A stretch of 64,000 bases of DNA from the NCBI GenBank assembly GCA_950295325.1, contig OX485808.1:8496501-8560500 (forward strand), read 5' to 3'. The position numbers were made by a program, and so were the translations under genes. The DNA is from Polytrichum commune. Lineage: Eukaryota; Streptophyta; Polytrichopsida; Polytrichales; Polytrichaceae. The notes beneath the pieces were generated by a model. That model was not told the DNA's origin. It made no database searches and saw nothing but the letters and a program-made list of their open reading frames with translations. The stretch's first letter is position 1; every line of letters begins with the position of its first letter. Of the stretch, positions 21,283 through 33,400 are shown one piece after another.

Positions 21283-21313
21283 GGGGGAAGGGTGGGGGGG
21301 TGGGGGGTAAGGG
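21283..21313 (+). other. G-run tract with G-quadruplex potential
   Basis: Five runs of three to seven G separated by one or two bases (GGGGGAAGGGTGGGGGGG and on) within 31 bases of otherwise AT-rich intergenic DNA. This satisfies the usual G3+N1-7 quadruplex pattern on the plus strand. No gene start lies nearby. Confidence 0.55.
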
Positions 21314-23111
21314 AATCTTCACTTTAACCTCCCCTAACTTTTGTTGCCCCAATTTTGAAACTTAACAATCACCATGATTTGTGATTGCTAAATACATGAA
21401 ATAAATTTTTATCTAATCAATTAGGGAAAAATCGTATGTGAAGTTGGAAGTGCTCACAACATGGCCCACATACCTTAGAGTTCAATGTGTGTACTAGTGA
21501 GCTAATGCATTTCTTCAAATCTTCCGGAACCCGCATAAATAAATACGTCATTTATGGTATTTAGTATCACATGGGAAATAAACACGCCATTTATGGTATT
21601 CACCTAGGAAATGCCAAGCGGAATACTTCAGTGATCCACTAGATGGGGACAGCTCAATAGTTGAACACCTCCACAAATTCTCATGGGAAAATTTGCAAAC
21701 CATAATATGCCAGCCACCTTGCGTTTGGATATGTAAACTATCCCACATTTTCAACCACGTATATTTTGATTGGGGATGATGAGCCATATGGCTTAATGTA
21801 AGGAAGAAAGCATCCATCATTTGAAAATGGGGTGCTTGGGAAGTTAGGGATTAGGACCCAATGCTAGGTTACACGAGTGGCCAACATCTTGACCAATAGT
21901 GTAGCCTCATGTCACTTGGCATTAGTGTCCTTACTAATATCTTTGGCATGAGTATGCTCAATAGTATCTTTCTCTTTCATACTAAAACGTGACACATGAT
22001 AATTGCCATGAGTATGTTCAACAATATCTTGCTCTTGCTTGTCAAAGTTTTAATTTATCATCTCATAACTCCAATGTGCTACACTAAATAAGGTTTCAAC
22101 AAACTGAAAATAGTTACGCACTTCAAAAACTATTGTATCACCCATATTCTTACATGTTACTTATATTAATTTCTATTATTTAATACTTAAACTAGTTTTG
22201 AGGTAATTTAATTATTTAAGTTACTTATGTTGACAAATAGTGCCATCATGTCGATTATTAATGGACATGACATTAGTAGACACTTAGACATCTACATTAA
22301 ATACTCGTATTACTACGAGGCATAATAATTCTCTAGAGCCCAGGCTCATTCTCATATCGAGAAATAATGTGGGCCACATTACTTTTCAACCCACGCTAAA
22401 TTTTTGGTAGAAAGTTCGTATAGGCCACATCAATCGTTCTTCTAGAATATTAACGTTGGGCAATTCTTTCTTTCTTTTTGCTACGATTGTCCTTGACCTA
22501 ATAATCAATGTGTTGATCGGAGGTCTCCATGTAGACTTTGAGGGGAAGACCTGGGGCCTTGGAAGGTGGAGTCGACACACAATAATTCCACGTTGATTAG
22601 AAAATTAGTGTGTCCACGGCCCACACTAATTATTTCCACACTAATTTTGCACTTACAGGAATATGATTATTTAATATAGTTGACATGGCTAATGCGACTT
22701 TTTTTCCCTTATGATAGCAGGCCACCAATAACATAGTGAAGTACCATTTTATGTCATAACATTAATCAACCATGGGGATTTGGGAAGGGTTCCATGACTA
22801 AAAATAGCTTGATGGAGTCTTACCACATCTTGCGGTCACTACCCTAAACCCTTTATGAGGGAAAGGGGAGTAATATTTATGACCGGGATGATGTTAATGT
22901 GCCAGGATGACACTATAGCATCTTCCAGTTTATACCCAAATCATTCAGCTGGCATTCCATGGCCCAATTGTATTTAAGTTATGGGTCTCAATTTTATCTC
23001 AACTTGCTTCAAAAAATCTGGAAAAGTTTAATATGTCGATGTTCAGGTCAAATGCTTGTGCCTAGTCTAGTTCTAGAATAGGTAGTTTCAAAAATGATTC
23101 TAATGGGAATT

Positions 23112-23709
23112 GAGGGCCGGTTTACTTCATGGACCATGAAGTTGGACCATGAAAGATGGCCTTTTCCCATATCCAACTTCATGGTCCAACTTTCATGGTC
23201 CAATTTCTTAAGAGATTAATTTACAAAGCCTTTGGGCCCCTCACTAGGTGTAAACCAAATGTGGACCAAGAGGAATTATGACCATGCACCAAAGAATGAC
23301 TGTGATGACTTTTTTTAACACATGTTCAAAAAGGGCAATTTTGAAAAAATAAAATATTCAAGTTTGACCATTCTCTTATCTTCTCTTGTCTTCTCTTGTC
23401 TTCATATTCTCTTCCCCACAAAAAAAATCATTCAAAATTTATTCTAACAACATTTTTCTCGCCATGGGCCCCTTGCCTTTTTCTACCAGAGCACCTCTTT
23501 TGCCTCTCCAGCCACAAGACCCGTTGCATCATGTCAGTGGATAATGTAGGCCTTTAAATATATGTTTTGGGGACCTCGAACTCCATGATCATTCTGACAT
23601 TTTTTTCCTCGGTGTAAACCGAAACCATCCCAAGACGATTTCAACGATCAATCATAGATTTTAAAGGGCCTTAGGACGACTTCATGGTCCATGGTGTAAA
23701 CGACCCCTC
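23112..23709. mobile_element. about 600-bp terminal-inverted-repeat element (Harbinger-like MITE candidate)
   Basis: The left end GGGCCGGTTTACTTCATGG and the right end, read as reverse complement GGGGTCGTTTACACCATGG, match over about 27 bases including CATGGACCATGAAGT. The first 90 bases also contain internal inverted copies of TTGGACCATGAA, giving a foldback. The flanking triplets are TGA on the left and TCA on the right, not a clean duplication. GGG-starting ends and a three-base flank suggest PIF/Harbinger, but no transposase is present. Confidence 0.6.
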
Positions 23710-26700
23710 AGTACCTCTCTTTTGTCCTTGTGATGAATCGAGTGATGTAAGAAGTGATTTCCAACACCCTCCTTCACTTTATACTCACCCATTTTCTTAT
23801 GTGTCATTTCGGTGTATCATGACAAAAAAATTTAGATCGTCTTCTTTTGGATGGGATGACTTCAATTTTTTCAGCGACCGTAATGAAGAATCACAAGCCT
23901 ATATATGATAGGAACTATGTAAATAAATTCCTAATGAACAATGGTTCATTATATAGAAGTGAGATCAACTTTGAGCTTGACTAACTAACGTAGAAGACTA
24001 GTATTCCTAATTAAATTCCCACTTAGTGGGTCACTAATGCTAATGATCCTAACAAATTCTCCAATGTGACTATTGACTCTCAACAACAATGAAGATTGTG
24101 CCGTGTATATCGAGCATTGAAATACAAACATTCAAAGTTGTAGTTGTTGTGTTGTTGTTTTTGTTGTTCTCATTTTATGCTTTTGTCCTCACAAGTGCAC
24201 ATGCCTTGTTATTTTGAACAAGTGCTTTGTCCAAATATACTTAAATGTCATTTCAAGAATGTTTAATGTGTATGTTACATTCAATATTTTCCATGAAAAC
24301 ATTCTCTTATGAAGTTAAATGCCTTTTAAATGTTGTAACCATATCTTAAGAAATATAATGGGTTTTTCTTATGACACCAACATAATATTATGTAAACATG
24401 TTATGTGTGTATTAAAACAATTTGTATTTGAATTTGCTATTCACCTGCAATTACCCTTTGGATGCCCCGAGGATAAATTAAGAGTAACCTTAATTACCCT
24501 ACCCCTGGTAAAGTAATATGGCCCAATTTAGGAGTAGATACAGGGTTTGAGGTAGGTATATTTAGGCTTCGACAAGAGTGCAATGGAAAACACCCACCCA
24601 ACACTGGTTAATACCTTTGAGTTTTTCTAGAACTAGCAATTGCTACACACATTCGGTTGCCATAGAATGGCATCATGTGTGGTGTGCACTCCAAAGGTGA
24701 CATTAGAAAAAGCCTATCATCTCGATTCCTTACAACAAATCCAACTCGGGGAATATCCTACAAAGGTTCTTGTCTATTTACTTTATGTGCGCTTGAAGAC
24801 AAAAGTGCGCTTTTGTAGGCAAACCTTTTGGGCCAAAGGGGATTGTTTGTATTCAAAAGAATAAATGTCGTATCATTACAAGCATAAGACCTCGTGTCAA
24901 TGATTCCTCCAAATTAAAAGTCCACCCAAGCCATAAATTTGTAGTAGGGGGGCATTCACAGTTGGGGTACTACTTTTGGGTGTCTCATGGAAAAAGGACT
25001 TTTTTGGATAACTTCACATGCTTGGTATGCTTGGATTTGTATTGTGAAGCATATTTTGGATCATACCTACCATTCATACTCCATATTGAGTACACCGACA
25101 AAGTTAATTTAGAAGGAATAGGGTCATCTAAGATATCATTTTGATTCCTTAAAGGACATTTAGGAGTGTTGTCTTAATTGTTCACCTTAGGATCAAGGAA
25201 TGAAAAGGACAACAAGAATTAGTCGAAACGATCCCAAAATTTTTCCTCACAATCATCGTTCAAGTGTGTACCAATAGAACCAAAAATGTATTCAATACCA
25301 ATTGCCCAACTTTACATGTGGCACCAAACATGGCCAAAAATACATATGTACACGGCCACACGTAAAAGGAACGTCTAGTATAAGAATTGGACAAAAAAAA
25401 TTATATGAATGGACACATGACACTTATGCCAAGGTACCAAGATGCAAAACATTAAATAATTGACCACCAATGCACACCTAAATAACAAAAAATGCCATTG
25501 ATGTCGCCAAATTGTCAATTTTTATTTTGGATTCATGCTGCTCTAGAAATCCCGTCACCTTCCCGCTGACGCTTACCCGAGAAGATCCCGGCCGTTGGTT
25601 CTCCCCGATTTTTTGGTAATTAATAAAAATACCCTAAACGTACCCAAATATTGCGAAGTCCTTAAGTCCTTTGTCCCAAAAGTAGTACCTCAATCGTGAA
25701 TGGACCCATAGATTCACCCCAATTGGATCCCATTGGAGTGGATTTCATTGTCAAATACTCCCCCCCAAAGACTCTAGTCTAAACCTCGCTCCCAACTTTT
25801 TCATTCATTATCTGATGACCTTTATTAACTATTCCAAAAATGAATAGTCAAGACATTTAGGCTTAAGAAGAAAGAGAATCTTCACTTGATGATAAATATT
25901 CATAGGAGCTCCAGTAATGAAAAAAATGCATACGACCTGTGGGCATGTACAATCTTGTACTAATTGTGTGTTTAGTATCCTAGGAGAAGTAGGCTAGTAA
26001 GTGGAAAAAAAAATTGTGCTCACTTGTCTTATAGAATAATTCCACTTGACTTAAACTTTGTTACCAATATTGTAGAACATGCAGTAACTTAAGCACATGG
26101 CAAACTTAGGTGTTCTCGAATCTATAAGAGTCACTAGGCCACATGCCCTATAATAGATATCTATATGCTCAAAGCATTGATTGGAAATCCGTGTACCGTG
26201 ACGTAACTCGATCCAACATGTGAGACAAAAGTATAAATATTATATGATGAGTTTGGAATCTATAGTAACATAACGGCCTTGAACAATATATAGGTAATAG
26301 CTATATTAGTATGTAAGATTATGCTATGTGCTCAATTGAATAAATATATGTGTACTTATTTGCCCAACTTCTTAGAAATGTTTTTACAAATCGCCTAAAC
26401 CCTTTTCAAAAAAGATAATTAATTATTAGACAAAATATGCCCAACATGCTATCAACCTACAGTATTCTTCAAACTTCAAAGTCATTGATTCAATTTGAAG
26501 TTTCAACTGGCAAGATTGACGTGACACCATTGTTTGGCAACACTTGATTGACTTTCAGTTAGACTCTACTCCTTGGCAGAGTAGTATGTTGTTTCATGTC
26601 AAGAAAACCTTTCTTAAAAAACTGATGGTTGACTTCTAGACCAGTTTGGCAAAAATTAAAAGGGAGGCAATAAAATGCATTGCATATAGAACGTTTTACA

Positions 26701-26987
26701 AAGAGAAAGAGCCCGAGTCGGCCATGGGCCTGTACGGATCAACCAACAATAAAACTAGTCAATATCGTTCCAAGCTACTGTGACGCGAGATGCGTCCTTA
26801 CATAAATGATGTAAACTTCGTACCCCAAGTACAATCAAATATATTGAAAGAAACATGCATGATATCGGATCACATCCGAAGCTTTCTTAGAAACTTTCAA
26901 GGGGCCCATTCTCTTGAATCACACCAAAGTCAACAAGTCGATTCCAAAGAGTCCTCGGAACCTTGGTCTCCGCCCAACGCTCATTAA

Positions 26988-27003
26988 TTCCCAAAGACCA
27001 TTT
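26988..27003. repeat. target-site duplication of SINE copy 1 (left; right copy at 27197-27212)
   Basis: TTCCCAAAGACCATTT occurs exactly on both sides of the SINE body. Sixteen identical bases bounding an element with an A-rich tail mark a recent insertion. Confidence 0.88.
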
Positions 27004-27196
27004 TTTTTATTTTTTTATTTTTGAGACAGAAGGTTGATAGGCCAACGTCAAAGCACAGGAGGCAGTTGACCACCTGGCAAGTTTTTCGTCATGTGGAGAG
27101 GAGATTTCACAGCCGGGATTCGAACCGCCAACCTCTTCCTTGAGATTTGAGTATCTCTCCACCATCATCCGGTAGTTTAAGGTCATCTCGGACCAG
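27004..27196 (-). mobile_element. tRNA-derived SINE, copy 1
   Basis: A 193-bp element on the minus strand begins near GGTCCGAGATGACC and ends in an A-rich tail at 27004-27040. It contains a perfect RNA polymerase III B box (GGTTCGAATCC at 27126-27116 on the minus strand), preceded by a plausible A box about 30 bases upstream. It is flanked by a 16-bp direct repeat TTCCCAAAGACCATTT at 26988-27003 and 27197-27212. That is the target-site duplication expected of LINE-dependent retroposition. A second copy lies at 50579-50774. Confidence 0.88.
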
Positions 27197-29381
27197 TTCC
27201 CAAAGACCATTTGATCGCATTCCTTCCACCCAGTCCAAGGTTAACTTGGGTTTCGTGAGGTCTTATATATGGACACACAATGGTGGTAAGGTTATTTGAT
27301 AGGATTCTCGGCTCGCCTTTGAAGGCGTTAAGCTAGAGAGGCTTTGCCTTTCACAGCTTTACATTTGTTTGTCTTGGCTTCGTAGCCAATTGCCAAATAA
27401 GGTTAACCCTTGATTGTCTAGACAAGCAAGAAGCTTGACTACTTGGTTTCTTGGATGTGTTGAGTTCTTTTTCGTGGTTTGTAGCATGACATCCCCCTTG
27501 AACACGAATCTTTCATGGGGTTCAATGTCTTGTTGTTAAATCAAATTTGTGTTTATGATTCAATGACATAAAAAACCTTTGCTTATATGTAAAATACACA
27601 ACCTTTGACTTCTTGGTTAAGGGTGTTATAGTGGACACAAAGCATGTATTAAGTGTGATAAACTTGGAGTGCAGATGATGACATTGATCTTTGGGATGTT
27701 TAGAATGAGTAGAGAAGATGAGTTGAGTTCAACTTTGATATGTGCATGTAACCATGATTTATGTCCATAATAATCTCATTAACATCGATTCCATTTTAAA
27801 ATAAATTCAATTTGGAACTTGTACTTATATCAAAATAAATAAGTTGACCTTGGTTCAAAACCGTTGGAATTCGCAAGCTTCATCTCCAACCATCAACACA
27901 ATACATCACTAACTTAGCGTGAAAAATCCTCATAACCCTGACTTTTGAAATCCACCCAATGAGCTTTTGGACTCAATGTTTGAGTGGAGCCTCATAGGTT
28001 GGGCACATGGCCTAAGCTTCCACATCCCAAGTGGCCCTTGGAGGACGTGGGCCACAACTATGAAAAGTAAAAATATGAACGCAACAATAAAAATTACAAC
28101 AAAATGTTTAGTTTTATCTTTTACATTTGGGTAAAACACATGTAATACATTTGAAGTAAAATGCATGCTGCATTTTATTGCAATTTGCAACACGTGTGGT
28201 GCTTACCTTTTGGCTGCAACATGGATTTAGTTGCACAGTACCGCAACCTAGCTAGCTACGTGACCTCGCAAGTGACTGCATAAAGCTAAAGTGACTCCTT
28301 TTTGAGCCAAGTGCCTAGTGCCCCCTTCCCACCTGACTTTAGCTAATAACCAAAGTATCTCCTAAAAACCGGGTAAAGCTCCCTCGGTTATAGCGGAGGC
28401 ATCCGGCTATCCCAATGCACTTACAAGAACTTGCACTAGAGATTTTCAAGTAGGTTTTAGTTAAGTAGCTTTCACACATGGTCAGTGTTTTATCTACCAA
28501 GCAATGAATGTTGGGTAGTTTTTGTCCCATCCCCAAATGCCTTACTACTCATCTATCTTACCGTTGGTTTTTGTTGATGAAGTTCCTCATGCCCTCATAG
28601 CTAAGACTAAAAAACAACCAATCATAAAGGAGACACTTTTAAAGGTCCTATATTCTTGCCTAATGTGTTAGGTACCGATGGCAGGGTCGGTGCTTGAGGC
28701 TTAAATCCTCCACTCTTAAACCATGCCACATCATTTGCCAACTAGGCTCGGCACTAGATAATGTCGATGGTGTGAAGGTCGGGTTGTTAGAACCAACTTT
28801 TAGTCTTAGCTAAAGTCAGGTGGGAAGGGGGCATATTAAGCCTTCTCTCTCCCGGCCTCCCCATGCTTCAAGCCCTGCCAAACCCCACACCTCATGCTGC
28901 AACCCCTGCCCCATGGCTGCCCGACTATAAAAAGCCCAAAAAGTGCCCGTAAATCCACACCATCCACGATGATGGACGGCCAAGATCCCAAGCGCATCCC
29001 TGCATTGCCTTGGCTTGGGTAGGAGCCCCAGGAACTTGGGTGGGTATGCTACCTTATCTTCTGGCCATTACCTTCAACAATTTTCCTGGATGCTGTGAAT
29101 CCTGGGTTAAATAATATCCTTGTGTTATACTATGGCACGCCCCCTCTTGCCGGGAATCGGTAGCCCAACTCGTGCCCCTATCAAACGAAACTTTCCATCC
29201 GGCTCCGCCCATAAAATTGCTGGGGAATATGTTGACAAATACATGTCGGTCCACCGCTTTTCGCATTATTATAGTCGGAGATGCTGGCACATGGTGCTAG
29301 AAGTGGTTGGTGTGATTAGCCCCTCACCCGTGCCTGATCCACTTCCAGGATTCCACCCTCTGGGTCGAAGCACTCGCTCAC

Positions 29382-29986
29382 TACACCATTTATGGTATTT
29401 AGTGTCACGTACACTAGTTGCGAAGGGCATAAACTAGATGCCTAGTGGTCTCGAAGTGTCACGCCTGCTAATTGCCGATATGAATACATTCATCAACACA
29501 AGTACTAACTGCTTCAAGTGAAAAAAATATCTTCATTATGACATTTAGAGTTGCCCATTGGGAAACGTTAGACAATAGTGTTATGTTTTAGTATCCAAGG
29601 GGAAGACATTTTTATGCTTACTAATGCCAAGTGTCATGCATTTACATTTTAGTATCCAAGGGGAGGATATTTAAACTTCCTAATGACAAGTGTCATGCGT
29701 TTACATTTTTAGTATGCAAGAGGTAGATATTCTTGAGCATATTAATGGCAAGTGTCATTTGTGTACACTTTAGTCAATTTGTAGACTACTGTGGAACATA
29801 GACATCCACCTCATAACACTATTGAACATCCTCATCGCAAGATAGCAGTTTACGCACTCAAACGCCAAGTGTCATGAGACGACACTAATGGTGAAGTTGC
29901 AAATCATCAATTTAACCTAGCATACGCCTAAAAATAGGGCAAGACACACTATTTCCTATGTGACACTAAATACCATAAACGGTGTA
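29382..29986. mobile_element. 605-bp MITE-like element with TA flanks and internal tandem units
   Basis: The left end (29382-29408) TACACCATTTATGGTATTTA continuing GTGTCAC and the right end (29960-29986) are reverse complements with one mismatch over 27 bases. TA stands at both boundaries, compatible with the TA duplication of Tc1/mariner-Stowaway elements. Inside, three direct units of about 62 bp at roughly 29583-29770 each carry a TTTTAGTATCCAAGGGG-like block and an AAGTGTCATGC-like block. No protein is encoded. Confidence 0.68.
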
Positions 29987-30405
29987 CTAGACTTCTATTG
30001 TGGTCCCCAGACTCGGAACGCAGCTCCCATGCATTACAACTTCATATAGAATGTGGTCCTCGTCGACCCAAGATTGGACACTATGATTCAGGGATCAAGT
30101 CGTTTACTTGCGAGTATGCATGTTCATCAGACACAGTGCAGGTTCTTGAGTCGATCGAGGCCTGGAAGTTGGACTCCTGAATCCAATTTTAGTGAAGCTG
30201 GGCCGGGATGAGGTTGGGAACTAGTTTCAGGTGCTTCGGAGGTGAAGGTTCGCAGAATGATGGGATTGCCGGGCCACTGAATGGAGCGTAGTGTGAGGCA
30301 ATGATGGTGGAGTGCCCATGGCGGTGTTATTATTTCATGAGTATGCCTGAGGTTTCGAGGTCACGCACATCATTGGACAATATGAGCGTGTTCGTTCTGA
30401 CGAGG

Positions 30406-33400
30406 ATGGCGCTCAGGGTGATGGGAGTGGGGGTTCTAAGTCTCATGTGGAGCGCGCTCACAGTTGTGGCACAATTCTCTCCGGCATCCGCCTGGGCCCA
30501 GGACAATTACGATTACGCTCCAGCCCCGGCTCCTACAAAAGACATCAACTACTCGTTCTATAATGCGCTATCAGATGGCGTGTGCTCTTTTCGATTATGT
30601 ATATTCGGTGGACAGCTGTCAATCCTTGAGTTACGTACCCATGATCAGTTTGATTGAAACACTCGTATATAATTAGTTGCTGGCAAGCAACCTTAGTACT
30701 ACCACCTCACAGGCGCAAGTAAACTATGCTGATATATCAAGATGTTTTAGAATTCTCTTCTGATCAAGCTGGGTTGCGATACCCAAAACATGAAAACTGA
30801 ACATCTGGCAAGAGCACTATTTTCCACAAAGGAAAAGGGCACTAGTTTTCTAAGGAGTTTGACAACTCATGGGATGCTAGGGGAAGTGTTTGAGAGGAGA
30901 TCGTTACTTGACTCTACTCTTGCCCTTCCTTCGACGGATTTTTTCATGAAGCAGTCTATTGAAGTAAATATAGTCGTTCGTCCAACTAATTAACCAGTGC
31001 TTCAATGTTCCACAATAAAAGCGATGAGCAGTATAATGGGAAGCTGGAACCAAACCAATCCCAACCTCGCAAGCCTGATGCCAGCCTGGTCGGTTAACGA
31101 CGTACAGCCCTGCGTTAGTGGTGTTTGGATGGGAATTTTCTGCTTATTTGACTGTTCAAGTGGTCGCACCAACATCGTCGACGGAAATAACGTCACCGAG
31201 GTCCCTGTATGGGTCACTGGCTTGTGAGTGCCCTTCACATTATTTATTCCTCTACTACTTGTCAAGATTGTTTATCGATGATGATAGATAGGAAGTACCA
31301 ACGTTGAGGTGGGTTTTTCTCTAATGGGGAACTAAAAGCAGATGGTTGGCGGTTCATGTAACCATGTGAAACTATGGGGAGGAAGCACCACTTGCAAATT
31401 AACTTGAACAGACATGTTAATAGCTGTCCAGTAATTCTATTGACTTTTGTCTTTAGCTTTTTGATTCTACAGCTGATAGGTAACATATGCCATCCTCCAG
31501 AGTAAACCTGATAAGCCCCTATCGTGATTCTTCTGTCTCCGGATTGATGTTTACCTCAATAATGTGCAGTTAATGAGGCTTAAATGGCGTAACGGGATAA
31601 ACTTGAAAAAACATTGGAAAAAATCTGATAGACTTCATGCTCTCCCAGTTGCCTCTATAACATACAACATGGTGAAAAATGTAGAAACATCACAATAAGG
31701 GATGTGTTAGGTAACCCAGCACTATATACAGCCAAATTTCGTGAGCACAAGTTTCTTCAGTGAGTGGCCAAATTTCCTAGAGAACAACGGATTAAATTGA
31801 AAGTTATTTACCTCGAGATATATCAGCGAATCATCACGCTTCACGATGGCCGATGGTGAGTCACATCGCCAGTGGCTTGACGCGCGACGCCGTTTGTGAC
31901 AAACATGAGAAAAGAGCATCGGACACACGATCTGTGATCCTACTGTTATTGTCTTGGAAGAAACCATGTTCCTGTGCATAAGCAAATGAAACCCGTTTTA
32001 ATTTTATGCAGGGGCCTAAGTAATAACCGTACTGATGCATCACCTATACCCTCCTAGCCTGGCTGAAGCAATTCAAAGGCTTGATTATTCTGTGAGCACG
32101 CACATCCATTTTAAGATTTTCTTTTGTACTCGATCACTTATTAAACCATTTAAATAAAGTACCTGCTAGTTAGATCTAGTTTCTTCTAGACTGGCAGTAC
32201 TCTGCATTCGAATACGTGATGCATGATTCTGCAAGGGAGATATTTTGTCCGGCGTTAATGAGGATGTCAGTATGTATTGGCTGGTGCAGACAGATGGAAA
32301 ATAGCTCCCTTACCGGTGCCGTAGACCCATATCTTATTGGCAATTCGACTCTTCCACGACTCCAATATCTGTAAGCATTTCAATCTTGTCACAATGCTCT
32401 TGATTGCGTTCTCCTTAGAGTCACTATGTAGCATCGCCACAGTGTGCCCTACTTTGGAACTTCATTTTCTTGATCGATAAGAATCAATTTGTATGAATAT
32501 TGGAATCCCTGAAACAAGAATAATCAATATTGCCCTCCACTTTTGCTGGAGGAAGAGGAGGGACAAAAAGAGATTGCGAATGCAGATTGAAAAAGGTAAA
32601 CTCTTATCTCAAATAAGCTACCAACATATGCATTAATTAATCTTGTTGTCATGACAACCAAGCTGATTGTTCCTGTTTCGGATGATTTGACTCCAGAATT
32701 TGAGAAATCAGATGTACAACCGACTCTTTATTCTTACAGAGAACTAAAGGCAGTAACCAGGGATTTCAATCCAAGAGATGAAGGTGGGAAAGGCAGAGTT
32801 ATTTACAAGGTACAAGTCAAGATGTATTCAGCTTGTAACGTCTCAGTGTTGCATCCAATGGACTATAGATTGATTGTCAGTAGAGTAGACAGATCCATTA
32901 CTGATAACCCCCAAATCTTAATACATAGAGTCTCCTAAAGTCGTAAAGTTCCACACATGTAGCCATCATTTTCTAATGTGATGGAAAAGACTGAAGTTTC
33001 GCCATCACGTTCAGAGTGATGGAAAAAGTAAGCACGGATTTGGGTTCCTTGGAAAGGGCACTAATTGTATTCAAGTCTTCATCTCCCAATTATCATAAAC
33101 TCATGATGTGAATATTGGTTGGGAGAGAATCATGCCTTTGAAAATTTATAGTGATTTTAAAACTTGGAAATAAATTGTGATTTTCTTTTCAACATTGTGA
33201 TATCGATTTCCAGACGTGTGAAAAATCACTCCAATATCACACTTGTACTACGCTGATGGGAAATTGCTTAAGCTATCGGAAATGGGTATTTTTACTGTAC
33301 ACCGTATTTCAACTTAAACAAATGTGGTCATCCCGATAGACTTGTAGCCATGGCTTTTCAACAAGGGGTGCACCCTGATGGCACTGAATTGGCTGTGAAA

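Larger units (their letters stand above)
18785..30405. other. intergenic region between two inverted receptor-kinase copies, rich in small transposons
   Basis: No gene is recognised across about 11.6 kb. Separate entries cover the nested repeat and MITE at 19.4 kb, the repeat at 20.0-20.5 kb, the inverted-repeat element at 23.1-23.7 kb, the SINE at 27.0 kb and the TA-flanked element at 29.4-30.0 kb. At 21540-21600 and 20035-20066 there are fragments of the same ATTTATGGTATTTAGT-type terminus that bounds the 29.4 kb element. Confidence 0.6.

Noticed and set aside
29583-29770. CRISPR-like or satellite array
   Set aside because: Only three imperfect direct units inside a MITE-like element; the host is a plant, so a CRISPR array is not expected.
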